From NCBI GenBank assembly GCA_035623515.1, contig DASPTH010000118.1, positions 1 through 36,621 of the forward strand: a stretch of DNA of 36,621 nucleotides. Reading direction: 5' to 3'. This stretch comes from DASPTH01 sp035623515 (GTDB lineage Bacteria > Actinomycetota > Acidimicrobiia > IMCC26256 > DASPTH01). Shown here one piece after another: positions 23,780 through 32,206 of the stretch. A model generated the notes under the pieces. It was not told the origin of the DNA. It made no database searches and worked only from the letters and a program-made list of their open reading frames with translations. Position numbers and translations under genes: made by a program. Numbering within the stretch: position 1 is the stretch's first letter; every line of letters begins with the position of its first letter.

Positions 23780-24994
23780 CTACCAGACGAGCGGCAGGTG
23801 GTGCGGCGCCCGGGGGTTCACCGAGTACACGAGCTCGGTCGCGTCGGCGATGCGGTAGTCGGGGATGCGGGCGTGCCACACGTCGAGCGCGGCGCGCAGC
23901 TCCATCCGGGCGAGGTGGGAGCCGAGGCAGCGGTGCCAGCCGCTGGCGAAGCAGATGTGCGGGTTGGGCTGGCGGTCGAGGTGCACGGTGAGCGGGTCGT
24001 CGAACGCTGCGGGATCGACGTTGGCCGCCGCCCACCACACGATCGCGCCGGTCCCCGCCGGCAGGGTGCCGCTCGGGAGCTCGACGTCGGCTACCACGTG
24101 GCGGAAGCCCTGGGTGACGGGCGACTCGAACCGCATCATCTCCTCGATCGCCGCCGGCCACTTCGACGGGTCGGCGAGCAGCGCGGCGCGCTCGTCGGGA
24201 TGGCCGGCGAGACGGGCGAGGATGCAGGAGAGGGAGGCCGCCACCGTGTCGAGGCCCGCGATCATCAGCAGGTTGCAGATCCCGTGGAGCTCGTCGCGGT
24301 TCACGCGGCGGCCGTCGATCTCCGTGTTCATCAGCCAGCCGATGAGGTCGTCGCCGTACTCGCCGCTCGCGTCTCGACGGTCGAACTCCGCGGCGAACCA
24401 CGCGTCGCACGCGTCGTACGCCGCGTTGCGAGCTCCGGGAGTGACGGAGCCGTCGTACGCGCCGCCGAGGATCGTGTTCTTGAACTCGAGGAACGCCGCG
24501 AGCTCCGACCGGGGGATCCCCATGATCGACAGGAAGATCGACGACGGGAGCGGCTCGCACCACTCCACGTAGGCGTCGACCTCGCCGCGGTCGACGAACG
24601 CGTCGATGAGCTCCTCGGCGCGCGCCCGCACACGCGGTTCGAGCACGGCCATCTTCTTCGGCGTGAACACCGGGTCGAGGATCTTGCGCCACTTGGTGTG
24701 GATCCCGCCGTCGAGCTCGAGCGGGATGGCCACGTGCTTGCCGCTCAGCCCCACGATCTCGGACGCACCGTCACCGAGGAAGCCCATCGTGGCGCCACCG
24801 AACTGGCGGACGTCGTGCGAGCGCGTGAGCGCCTGGATGTCGCCCATGCGGCGGAGCGACACCAGGCCGGGCGCGAGCTCCTCGATGCCGAGCGCGAGCT
24901 TCTCGGTGTGCAACGACTGCGGATGGTCGCTCGTGAGCGCGCCGAGCTCGGCGTCGTCGGGGATCGCCATGCGGGGTTCGACGGGGTCGGCCAT
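23780..24994 (-). CDS. cytochrome P450 (actinobacterial CYP, steroid/fatty-acid type)
   Basis: A 404-residue soluble P450. The I-helix oxygen-binding motif is AGLDT (246-250), the ExxR motif is EMMR (285-288) and the heme-binding loop is FASGWHRCLG (349-358) with Cys356 as thiolate ligand. In that loop the usual second Gly is Ala-Ser, a mild deviation. ATG at 24994 is chosen since it lies five bases after the upstream amidohydrolase stop; a longer frame to 25021 would overlap that gene. Electron donors (ferredoxin and reductase) are not encoded nearby. A monooxygenase that hydroxylates the pathway substrate is likely. Confidence 0.93.
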   Translation of the reverse strand: MADPVEPRMAIPDDAELGALTSDHPQSLHTEKLALGIEELAPGLVSLRRMGDIQALTRSHDVRQFGGATMGFLGDGASEIVGLSGKHVAIPLELDGGIHTKWRKILDPVFTPKKMAVLEPRVRARAEELIDAFVDRGEVDAYVEWCEPLPSSIFLSIMGIPRSELAAFLEFKNTILGGAYDGSVTPGARNAAYDACDAWFAAEFDRRDASGEYGDDLIGWLMNTEIDGRRVNRDELHGICNLLMIAGLDTVAASLSCILARLAGHPDERAALLADPSKWPAAIEEMMRFESPVTQGFRHVVADVELPSGTLPAGTGAIVWWAAANVDPAAFDDPLTVHLDRQPNPHICFASGWHRCLGSHLARMELRAALDVWHARIPDYRIADATELVYSVNPRAPHHLPLVW

Positions 24995-24999
24995 CGCGA

Positions 25000-26313
25000 C
25001 TACGCCGGTACGCCGAGCCACTCGGCGAGGTTGTCGCGCATGATGCGCCTCACGTCGTCGTCGGAGAACCCACCGAGCTGGGCATCGGCGTAGCGCTCCG
25101 GGTACGCGAGCCCCTCACCGTGCGGGAAGTCGGAGCCGAACACGATCGGCTCGACGCCCACCTCCGCCACCACGCGCTGCACGTTCTCCTCCGGGTAGGG
25201 CGCCACGAGGAAGTGGCGGCGGAAGATCTCCGACGGGCGCGCGTCGAGCCGCCCGTTCTCGGCCCACTTCGCCTTGCGACCCATCAAGAAGGCGTGGTCG
25301 GCCTTGCGCAACGTGTACGGCACCCACACCGTGCCCTGCTCCGACAGCACGACGTGGATGTTCGGGAACCGGCCGAAGAGGTTGTGCAGGATCATGCCGG
25401 CGGTGAGCTCCATCGCGGGCCGGTCGCCCCAGTACATCATCCACTGGAACGCGTCGAAGTCGCCGAAGGTGATCTCCGGGTCCTCGCTCCAGTCGGCCCC
25501 GTACTTCTGGTAGTCGGTGCCGCCGAGGTGCACGCACACGCGCCCGTGCGCCTCGTTGATGCGCGCCCAGACGGGGTCGAAGAGCGGATCGGCGATCGAG
25601 CGGCCCCCGAACGGGTTGCCGCGCCCGCCGTGCGCGTGGCCCGACTTGAACTGCACCATCGGCGCACCCTGGCCGAGCACCGTCTCGACCTCCTGCACCG
25701 CGAGGTCGACGTCGGCGAGCGCGATGTACGGCGGGAGGAACATGCGTTGTTCGTGGGCGTACCCGATCTCCTCGTGGATCCACCGGTTGAACGCCCGGAT
25801 GTTTGCGTACATGGCGTCGACGTCGTCGGCGAATTCGAACTCGATGTCGTGCGCGCTCGCCGGGTACATGAGCGCGGCGTCGATGCCCTGCTCGTCCATC
25901 AACGCCAGCCGCAGGTCGCGGTTGCCGTACGCCTCCCGCTGCTCGCGGAACTCGGCGACGAGCGCCTTGCGCTCCTCGTCGTTCAGACCCTTCAGCGGGT
26001 TCAGGCGGTTCAGGAGCAACCCGGGGATGCCGCCCGCCGCGTTCTCCCGCTCCGGCGTGGTGCGGTTGCCGCGCAACTCGGCGGGGTCGGCGCCCAGCAT
26101 CTTCTGCAACTCGTCGTTGGAGTACGTCACCTGCGTGACGGTGAACTTCGACGGCTTCCCGGCGAACAGCTGCAAGCGGTGGCCGTTCTCGTCGGTGACG
26201 TAGCGGATCGCGAGGTCGCGCTTGCCCGGGTCGATGAACTTCTCGTAGAGGTCGAGTGGCTCGTTGAAGTGGTTGTCGGCGTCGTTGATCCCGTACGGCA
26301 GCACGTCGGCCAT
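25000..26313 (-). CDS. amidohydrolase-2 family metal-dependent hydrolase
   Basis: A 437-residue amidohydrolase-2 TIM-barrel protein. The N-terminal motif is DADNHFNEP (D11 or D13 with H15), then H262 (VHLGG), E325 (LSEQGTVWVP) and FGSDFPHGEG with D395 and H398. ATG at 26313 is preceded by GAGGAGGT at a good distance; the longer frame upstream has no such signal. It is followed by the P450 five bases later, so the two are in one operon. It is close in layout to the amidohydrolase at 28451-29653 (D-A-D-N-H start, RAFNRWI segment, GSDxPHxEG end), and the two may be paralogues. Likely reaction is hydrolytic C-C or lactone-type cleavage. Confidence 0.88.
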   Translation of the reverse strand: MADVLPYGINDADNHFNEPLDLYEKFIDPGKRDLAIRYVTDENGHRLQLFAGKPSKFTVTQVTYSNDELQKMLGADPAELRGNRTTPERENAAGGIPGLLLNRLNPLKGLNDEERKALVAEFREQREAYGNRDLRLALMDEQGIDAALMYPASAHDIEFEFADDVDAMYANIRAFNRWIHEEIGYAHEQRMFLPPYIALADVDLAVQEVETVLGQGAPMVQFKSGHAHGGRGNPFGGRSIADPLFDPVWARINEAHGRVCVHLGGTDYQKYGADWSEDPEITFGDFDAFQWMMYWGDRPAMELTAGMILHNLFGRFPNIHVVLSEQGTVWVPYTLRKADHAFLMGRKAKWAENGRLDARPSEIFRRHFLVAPYPEENVQRVVAEVGVEPIVFGSDFPHGEGLAYPERYADAQLGGFSDDDVRRIMRDNLAEWLGVPA

Positions 26314-26328
26314 CGGACACCTCCTCGT

Positions 26329-26366
26329 CTGTACGGCTCGTCTGGCTCGTCTGTACGCCATAAGGT
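26329..26366 (-). promoter_or_regulatory. CGTACA motifs, copies D1 and D2, upstream of the amidohydrolase/P450 operon
   Basis: On the minus strand GGCGTACAGACGAG (from 26360) and GCCGTACAGACGAG (from about 26339) form a close direct repeat upstream of the ATG at 26313. On the plus strand 26353-26366 reads TGTACGCCATAAGG, close to copy C. A third GGCGTAC lies just beyond. This fits a promoter with operator repeats; the regulator is unknown. Confidence 0.35.
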
Positions 26367-26415
26367 ACGCCATCACGACCGGCACGACCACGGTGACGGT
26401 CGGCCCCGACGGCCC

Positions 26416-27195
26416 CTACACCCCGACCGCGGCGGAGTCGACGCCGGCCCAGGGGAGCGGCGGGTCCTTGGGTGCCACGGTGACGTCGGCGATGCGGGAG
26501 TCGCTCCGCAGGACGAGCTCGACGGCATCGGCGATCGCGCCGGGCGTGTCCATCGCGCCGGACGCGACGCCGAGGCCCGCCCACCGGGCCATGTGCTCGA
26601 GCGCGCTCATGTCCATGGCCGTGCCGGTCCCGGCGTCGGCGGTCGGGCCGACGAAGATGCGGGTGAAGCCGACCTCGGGGACCTCGACCCGCCACGTCTC
26701 GATCATCCGGTTCAGCGCGGCCTTCGTCGCGGTGTACACGCCGATGCCGGGCCAGGGGGGACCGATGCTCGCGACCGACGACAGGTAGATCATCGAGCCG
26801 AGCGCGGGCTCGACGTGCGGGAGCGCGAACTTCGTGAGGAGCGCCGCGCCCATGACGTTCGTCTCGAACGTGCGCCGCCACCACTCGGTGTCGGCGGTGG
26901 CGAGCGCGATGATCGAGATGGCGCCGGTCGAGTAGACGACGTCGTCGAGCCCGCCGAGCTGTTCCACGGTGTCGTCGACGACCTGCCGGCACTGGGACTC
27001 GTCGGTGACGTCGCACGAGAGGCCGATCGCGGTCCCCTGCGCTTCCTCGGCCGCCTCCGCGCAGACCCCCTTGCGGCGCGACGCGAACGCCACGTGCGCG
27101 CCCGCGGCGCACAGCCGCTGCCCGACGACGCGCCCGATGCCGGCCGACGCGCCCATGACGAGCACGCGCCGTCCGACCAGTCGATCCTCGCCCAT
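26416..27195 (-). CDS. short-chain dehydrogenase/reductase, NADP-type
   Basis: A 259-residue SDR with ATG at 27195 supported by GAGGAG upstream. The cofactor motif is GASAGIG (15-21), the SRR after strand two (39-41) favours NADP(H), the NNAG position reads STGA (89-92), and the catalytic triad is about S140, Y154 and K158 (YTATKAA). The C-terminal part ends with an unusual Pro-rich tail. It is separated from the downstream amidohydrolase by 102 bp and from the upstream APH gene by 86 bp, so it may have its own promoter. NADP preference suggests a reductive role, for example reduction of an oxoacyl intermediate. Confidence 0.83.
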   Translation of the reverse strand: MGEDRLVGRRVLVMGASAGIGRVVGQRLCAAGAHVAFASRRKGVCAEAAEEAQGTAIGLSCDVTDESQCRQVVDDTVEQLGGLDDVVYSTGAISIIALATADTEWWRRTFETNVMGAALLTKFALPHVEPALGSMIYLSSVASIGPPWPGIGVYTATKAALNRMIETWRVEVPEVGFTRIFVGPTADAGTGTAMDMSALEHMARWAGLGVASGAMDTPGAIADAVELVLRSDSRIADVTVAPKDPPLPWAGVDSAAVGV

Positions 27196-27220
27196 CTCGT
27201 TCTCCTCGCGCGGTTGAGCC

Positions 27221-27237
27221 TGACCGCTGTCATAGCA
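27221..27237 (-). promoter_or_regulatory. possible extended -10 promoter with overlapping inverted repeat, upstream of the SDR
   Basis: The minus strand reads TGCTATGAC (27237-27229), an extended -10 form, about 35 bp before the ATG at 27195. It overlaps TGAC-N4-GTCA (27221-27232), a small inverted repeat that could be an operator. No clear -35 is seen. Confidence 0.3.
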
Positions 27238-27281
27238 TCCGCGGCCGTCGAGATGCCGTCCGGCGGGTCGGCCCGCTCGGG

Positions 27282-28325
27282 TCAGCCCGAGATCGCCCCG
27301 ATGGAGTCGAGATCCCGGATGGCCGCGCACGAGCGACGGATCATGGCGAGGAACATCCGGTCCGCCTGCTCGGTGCGCACAGCCGTCGCGTAGGTGCTGC
27401 CCATGACCGTGATGAAGGGGCCCTGGAGTTGACCGGCGCGGTAGTCGTCGAAGCACCGCGCGCCGTCGTATCCGGCGACTCCCCGTGCGACGAGCTCACG
27501 GTGGTAGGAGGCGACGAGCTCGTGCTCCGCGACGCGGCGATCCTCGGTGTGCAGGCTCGTGCCCAGGAAGTAGGCGAGATCGCGCGTTGGTGGCGCAACC
27601 GTGACGGTCTGCCAGTCGAGCGCGACGACACCGTCGCCCTCGGTCGGGAACATCAAGTTGTCGAGCCGGTAGTCCCCGTGGACGACCGCGAACGGCTCCC
27701 GTCTCGCGAGCTGCCAATCGGTGATCGACCTCGCCACGGTGCGCAGCGTGGCCACCTCGGAGCTGTCGAGCTCGGCTGCGTACCGAGCCACGAACGCTTC
27801 GGTTGCGGGCACGAGGATCTCGCCGAGGTAGGTCGCGCCCCGGTCCGTCGGGCGCGTGAAGAAGTCGAGATCGAACAAGGAGTCGTCGTTCCATCGTGAG
27901 GCATGGAGCGCCGCGAGGTTGCGGACGGCGTCGCCGGCCCGAGTCAACGGGCATCCGTCCACCTGCACGCCCGGCATCAGCGGGGCGAGATCGTCCAGCA
28001 CGAGGGTGAAGCAGAGCGCGTCGTCGGCGATGGCGCCGTACCAGCATCGTGGGGCACGAACGTCGAGTGTCGCAGCGAGCTGGGTGTAGAAGCCGACCTC
28101 GGCCCGATAACCCTGCGCCACCCGCCGTCGCGCCGCTTGGTCACCCGCCGCGAGCTTCGCCACCGCGCTCGTGGGGGTGTCGTCGGCGTCGAGCGAGAGC
28201 CGATAGCTGGCGCCGGTCTGACCGGAGCCGATCTGCTCCGCGGTCACCGTGCGGATCTCGCGCCCGAGCGCAGCCGACAACCATTCGGCGGTGATCTCCT
28301 CGATGTGCTCGGCGACTGCGTTCAC
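27282..28325 (-). CDS. APH/choline-kinase-like phosphotransferase (possible hydroxyacyl-CoA kinase)
   Basis: A 347-residue APH-fold kinase. The nucleotide loop is GSGQTGASYRL (33-43), K57 is the likely ATP lysine, FTLVLDDLAP (106-115) is the hinge, VVHGDYRLDNLMF (214-226) is the catalytic loop with D218 and N223, and ALDWQ (235-239) carries the metal-binding D237. All canonical residues are present. GTG at 28325 is chosen because the conserved part begins directly after it; a longer frame to 28415 would consume most of the divergent promoter region. It is followed on the same strand by an SDR, the same kinase-SDR neighbourhood as at 10580-12871. Confidence 0.82.
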   Translation of the reverse strand: MNAVAEHIEEITAEWLSAALGREIRTVTAEQIGSGQTGASYRLSLDADDTPTSAVAKLAAGDQAARRRVAQGYRAEVGFYTQLAATLDVRAPRCWYGAIADDALCFTLVLDDLAPLMPGVQVDGCPLTRAGDAVRNLAALHASRWNDDSLFDLDFFTRPTDRGATYLGEILVPATEAFVARYAAELDSSEVATLRTVARSITDWQLARREPFAVVHGDYRLDNLMFPTEGDGVVALDWQTVTVAPPTRDLAYFLGTSLHTEDRRVAEHELVASYHRELVARGVAGYDGARCFDDYRAGQLQGPFITVMGSTYATAVRTEQADRMFLAMIRRSCAAIRDLDSIGAISG

Positions 28326-28450
28326 GTCATCGGTGTGGGATCGGCGGGCCGGGCCGGCACGGTATGCGAGCACGGAACGAGCACCGCGGGTGTGTGGCAC
28401 TGTGGAGCAGCACACTGTTGACGCCGACGACGTCCAGAGGATCGGGAAGC

Positions 28451-29653
28451 ATGAACGCTGCGGCTGACCTGACGGCGGTCTTCGATGCCGACAATCACTA
28501 CTGGGAGACGTCGGATTCGTTCACCCGTCATCGCAGCGCGGAGTTCGCCGAACGTGGCGTGACGGTCCGGGAGGTGGACGGGCGGCTGCGCTACTGGGTG
28601 AACGACGACCTGCATCCGTGGATCCCGGGTCCGGGTGACGCCAACCCGCGCCCGCGTCCGGGCGGCTACCTGCAGAAGGGCGCCACGATCAAGGAGATGC
28701 TCGCGGTGGAGGACCCCGGGCAGCACCCCGAGTGGTTCCGGCGGGACGCCCGGCTGCCGCTGATGGACGCCCAGGGGGTGGAGGCGTGTTTCATGTTCCC
28801 CTCCCAGGGGGTGTGCATGGAGGGCGTGATGCAGCCCGACATCGCGGCGATCGTCGACATCTTCCGGGCGTTCAACCGGTGGATCGACGACGAGTGGGGC
28901 TTCGCCTACCGGGACCGGATCTTCGCCGCGCCGTACCTGACGCTGTCGGACCTCGACGCGGCCGTCGAGGAGTTGGGGTGGGTGCTCGACCACGGTGCCC
29001 GGATCGTGGCACTGCGGCCGGGTCCGGTGCTCACCCCGGAGGGTTGGAAGTCGCCGGCCGACCCGGTGTTCGATCCGTTCTGGGCGCGGGTCGCCGAGGC
29101 CCGCCTCGTCGTGGCCTGCCATCCGGGCTTCGACGACGGGTACCGCGACGTCGAGAACGCGGTGGCGCGCTCGTGGGGGTATGCGAGCCGGCGCAAGCAG
29201 GGTGAGGTGTCGTCGCTGAACTTCTACGAGCCCGTGGTCGGCGCGCTCATGGGGCACCGGCTGATCCAGGACTTCATGGCGGTCGTCACCGCCCACGGGC
29301 TCTTCGAGCGTCACCCCGGCCTGCGCATCGCCAGCATCGAGAACGGCGTCGAGTGGCTCCCGGGCACGCTGAAGGTCCTGGCGCGGCTGTCGGGCCGCGG
29401 CGGGCTCGACGCCACCGGGACGCGCCTGGTCGAGGAGTTCACCGAGCACGTGTGGGTGACGCCCTTCACCCACGACGACGTGCCCGCGCTGCTCGACGTC
29501 TACCCGGTCGAGCGGGTGCTGTTCGGCTCCGACTACCCCCACGCCGAGGGCTTCGCCGAGCCGAAGCAGTTCCTCACCCTGCTCGAAGGGGTCTCCGCCG
29601 ACGACCAACGCCGCATCATGCGCGACAACGCGCGGGAGCTGGTGCGCCGGTAG
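28451..29653 (+). CDS. amidohydrolase-2 family metal-dependent hydrolase
   Basis: A 400-residue amidohydrolase-2 protein. The N-terminal motif is FDADNHYWET (D12 or D14 with H16), followed by H224 (ACHPGFDDG), E297 (ASIENGVEWLPG) and FGSDYPHAEG with D361 and H364. RAFNRWIDDEWG and the conserved C-terminal RRIMRDNARELV match the amidohydrolase at 25000-26313. ATG at 28451 begins homology; a GGGAAG stretch is just upstream. It is divergent from the APH kinase with a 125-bp gap that contains TTGACG (28418-28423). Function likely similar to its paralogue but on another intermediate. Confidence 0.88.
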   Translation: MNAAADLTAVFDADNHYWETSDSFTRHRSAEFAERGVTVREVDGRLRYWVNDDLHPWIPGPGDANPRPRPGGYLQKGATIKEMLAVEDPGQHPEWFRRDARLPLMDAQGVEACFMFPSQGVCMEGVMQPDIAAIVDIFRAFNRWIDDEWGFAYRDRIFAAPYLTLSDLDAAVEELGWVLDHGARIVALRPGPVLTPEGWKSPADPVFDPFWARVAEARLVVACHPGFDDGYRDVENAVARSWGYASRRKQGEVSSLNFYEPVVGALMGHRLIQDFMAVVTAHGLFERHPGLRIASIENGVEWLPGTLKVLARLSGRGGLDATGTRLVEEFTEHVWVTPFTHDDVPALLDVYPVERVLFGSDYPHAEGFAEPKQFLTLLEGVSADDQRRIMRDNARELVRR

Positions 29654-29709
29654 GTCCGACTGGGCGCCTGGTGAACGCGACGACCCGTCCCGACGTGCTT
29701 CCCTGAACC

Positions 29710-30588
29710 ATGACCCTCGCCCTCACCGCCTCGCCCTACCTCGACGTCGGTGCCCACCACGGCGAAGGCGTCGTCTGGGACGCGGCGAGGCGGCGGTTGC
29801 TCTTCGTCGACATCACGACGAACCGCATCTTCGACCACGACCCCGCGACCGGGACGACCCACAGCGTGGACATCGGCCGGCACGTCGGCGCAGTCGCGCC
29901 ACGCGCGCGCGGCGGTTTCGTCGTCGCCGTGCGCGAAGGCTTCGGGGTCGTGCAGGACGGCCGCATCGAGGTGGTCGCCGCGCCCTATGCCCGAGACCCG
30001 TCGATCAGGATGAACGACGGCGCCTGCGATCCCGCCGGCCGTTTCCTCGCCGGCAGCATGGCCTACGACATCCGAAGCGGGGCCGGCACGCTGTTCCGCC
30101 TCGACGCCGACCTCTCGCTGCACGTCATGCTCCGTGACGTCAGCATCAGCAACGGCATCGACTGGAGCAGCGACGGAACCCGTTGCTTCTACGTCGACAC
30201 CCCGACCGGGCGCATCGACGTCTTCGACTACGACGTCGGCGACGGAACCATGACGAACCGGCAACCCTTCGTCACGGTCGATCCCGCGGCAGGCGGCCCG
30301 GACGGCCTGACCATCGATCGCGAAGGCGGCGTGTGGGTCGCGCTCTACGGGGGCAGCGCGGTGCACCGGTACGCGCCCGACGGCGAGCTGTCGTGCCGGG
30401 TGGCGGTGGCGGGTGCGAGGCTCGTCACCTCGTGCTGCTTCGGCGGCGCCGACCACGGCGACCTGTACATCAGCACGTCCACCGAGCACCTCTCCGCCGA
30501 CGAGCGCGCGGCCCAGCCGAACGCCGGCCGCCTCTTCGTGGTGCGGCCGGGCTGGCACGGCCGTCCCGCGCCGGCCTTCGCCGGCTGA
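29710..30588 (+). CDS. SMP-30/gluconolactonase/LRE family protein
   Basis: A 292-residue six-bladed beta-propeller of the SMP-30/regucalcin type, metal-dependent lactonases. Metal-binding residues are visible: E19 (HHGEGVVWD), N102 (MNDGACDPAGRF), N148 (SISNGIDWSSDG) and D198 (GGPDGLTID). No signal peptide, so cytoplasmic. No Shine-Dalgarno site is evident before the ATG at 29710. It follows the amidohydrolase by 56 bp. Lactone hydrolysis of a pathway product, such as a Baeyer-Villiger or cyclised hydroxy-acid lactone, is plausible. Confidence 0.92.
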   Translation: MTLALTASPYLDVGAHHGEGVVWDAARRRLLFVDITTNRIFDHDPATGTTHSVDIGRHVGAVAPRARGGFVVAVREGFGVVQDGRIEVVAAPYARDPSIRMNDGACDPAGRFLAGSMAYDIRSGAGTLFRLDADLSLHVMLRDVSISNGIDWSSDGTRCFYVDTPTGRIDVFDYDVGDGTMTNRQPFVTVDPAAGGPDGLTIDREGGVWVALYGGSAVHRYAPDGELSCRVAVAGARLVTSCCFGGADHGDLYISTSTEHLSADERAAQPNAGRLFVVRPGWHGRPAPAFAG

Positions 30589-30601
30589 GCGCGCTAGCGC
30601 G
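30570..30601. terminator. small hairpins at the convergent ends of the SMP-30 and ligase genes
   Basis: GCCGGC-CTTC-GCCGGC (30570-30585) lies at the very end of the SMP-30 gene, and the 12-bp palindrome CGCGCTAGCGCG (30590-30601) spans the five-base gap and the ligase stop. Together they could stop transcription from both sides; the high GC makes chance hairpins common. Confidence 0.3.
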
Positions 30602-32123
30602 AGGGCCAGTAGCGCTCGCGCAACGGCTGCTTGTAGAGCTTGCCGGTGTCGAGGCGGGGGAGCTCTCGCTCGAAGTCGACCGACCGCGGGCACTTGTAGT
30701 GCGCGAGGTTGGCGCGGCAGTACTCGATGAGCTCGGCCTCCAGCGCCGGGCCGGCGTCGGCCCAGACGGCCGGCTGGACCACCGCCTTCACCTGCTCGCC
30801 GAGGTCGTCGTCGGGCACGCCGATCACCGCGACGTCGAGCACCTTCGGGTGCGTCACGAGCACGTTCTCGGTCTCCTGCGGGTAGATGTTCACGCCGCCC
30901 GCGATGATCATGTGCGCCTTGCGGTCGGTCAGGTAGAGGTACCCCTCGTCGTCGAGGTAGCCGATGTCGCCGACGGTCTTGTACCCGCGCGTGTTCACGG
31001 CTTCGGCCGTCTTCTCGGGGTCGTTGCGGTACTCGAACCCCAGCGGCCCGTCGGCCCAGATCGTGCCCGCCTCGCCGGTCGGGAGCTCGTTGCCGTCGTC
31101 GTCGAGGATGTGGATGGTGCCGACCATCGACTTGCCGACGGTGCCCGGGTGCGCCAGCCACTCCTCGGGCGTCACGTAGGTCGCGCCCGCGCCCTCGGTC
31201 GACGAGTAGTACTCGAAGATGATCGGCCCCCACCAGTCCATCATCCGCTGCTTCACGTCGACGGGGCACGGCGCGGCCGCGTGGACGACCGACTGCAGGC
31301 TCGACACGTCGTAGCGCGCGCGTACGTCGTCGGGCAGCTTCAACATGCGGATGAACATCGTGGGCACGAACTGCCCGCAGGTGACGCCGTACCGCTCGAT
31401 CAGGGCCAGCGCGTGCTCGGCGTCGAACCGCTCCATCAGCACGACGGTCCCCGCGATGCGATGGACCTCCATCGACCAGGAGATCGGTGCCGCGTGGTAG
31501 AGGGGCGCCGGCGAGATGTAGGTGCTCCCCTCACCGAAGCCGCACCACGAGAAGAACGCAGTCAACGGGTCCGGGCCTTCGCCCATCGGGGCGAACGACA
31601 ACGGGCGCAGGATCCCCTTCGGCCGTCCCGTCGTCCCCGACGAGTAGAACGCGAAGCCGCCCTCGCACTCGTCCCCGATCGGGTCGGGCGGGAACCCGGC
31701 GATCGCCTCCTCGTACGACTCCCAACCGGGGATCACGCCGTCGACGATGAGCCGGCTCTCGACCCGCGGAACGGTACCCGGTGACATCTCCGCGCACACG
31801 GGCGCCAGTCGCTTGCTCGAGACGAGCAGGCGCGCCTCGCAGTCGTCGACGATGTACTCGACCTCCGGCGCGGTCAGGTGCGAGTTGATCGGCGTGCAGT
31901 AGAGGCCGGCGCGGATCGCCGCCCACGTGACCTCCATGAAACGCGCCTGGTTCTCCATGAAGATCGCCATGCAGTCGCCGGGCGCGAGACCGCGCGCGCG
32001 GAACAGGTGCGCGAGCCGGTTCGACCGTTCGTCGAGCTCCCGGTAGGTGACGACGTCGCCGGTCGAGCCCATGATGACGGCGGGCCGGTCCGGTTGGTCA
32101 CGGGCCACGGAGCCGAGGTACAC
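30594..32123 (-). CDS. AMP-forming acyl-CoA ligase (FadD-like)
   Basis: A 509-residue member of the acyl-adenylate-forming family. The phosphate loop is YSSGTTGRPKG (160-170), A5 is YYSSTEG (305-311), A7 is VGDIGYLDDEGYLYLTDRK in outline (384-402), the hinge region GGVNIYPQE follows (409-417), and the catalytic Lys is K495 in TGKLYKQ. It activates a carboxylic acid to its CoA thioester at the cost of ATP. GTG at 32123 is chosen over ATG at 32189 because the latter leaves only 17 bp to the divergent acyl-CoA dehydrogenase gene. It is the only ligase in the window and could be the entry enzyme of the pathway. Confidence 0.93.
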   Translation of the reverse strand: MYLGSVARDQPDRPAVIMGSTGDVVTYRELDERSNRLAHLFRARGLAPGDCMAIFMENQARFMEVTWAAIRAGLYCTPINSHLTAPEVEYIVDDCEARLLVSSKRLAPVCAEMSPGTVPRVESRLIVDGVIPGWESYEEAIAGFPPDPIGDECEGGFAFYSSGTTGRPKGILRPLSFAPMGEGPDPLTAFFSWCGFGEGSTYISPAPLYHAAPISWSMEVHRIAGTVVLMERFDAEHALALIERYGVTCGQFVPTMFIRMLKLPDDVRARYDVSSLQSVVHAAAPCPVDVKQRMMDWWGPIIFEYYSSTEGAGATYVTPEEWLAHPGTVGKSMVGTIHILDDDGNELPTGEAGTIWADGPLGFEYRNDPEKTAEAVNTRGYKTVGDIGYLDDEGYLYLTDRKAHMIIAGGVNIYPQETENVLVTHPKVLDVAVIGVPDDDLGEQVKAVVQPAVWADAGPALEAELIEYCRANLAHYKCPRSVDFERELPRLDTGKLYKQPLRERYWPSR

Positions 32124-32206
32124 GGCGCGTGTTCTACCAGCACGTTCGGTGTGTGTGCCGCGAACCGTGGCGGTAACCTGCGCGCGCACTCGGAGAAGGG
32201 GGAGCA

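Noticed and set aside
22805..25093. A 762-codon plus-strand frame opposite the VOC and P450 genes
   Set aside because: Low-complexity, His/Arg/Val-rich antisense translation; the P450 motifs on the other strand are decisive.
32126..32160. KstR-like operator (TAGAACACG half-site) upstream of the acyl-CoA ligase
   Set aside because: Only one half resembles the KstR palindrome and the second half is not present at the right spacing.
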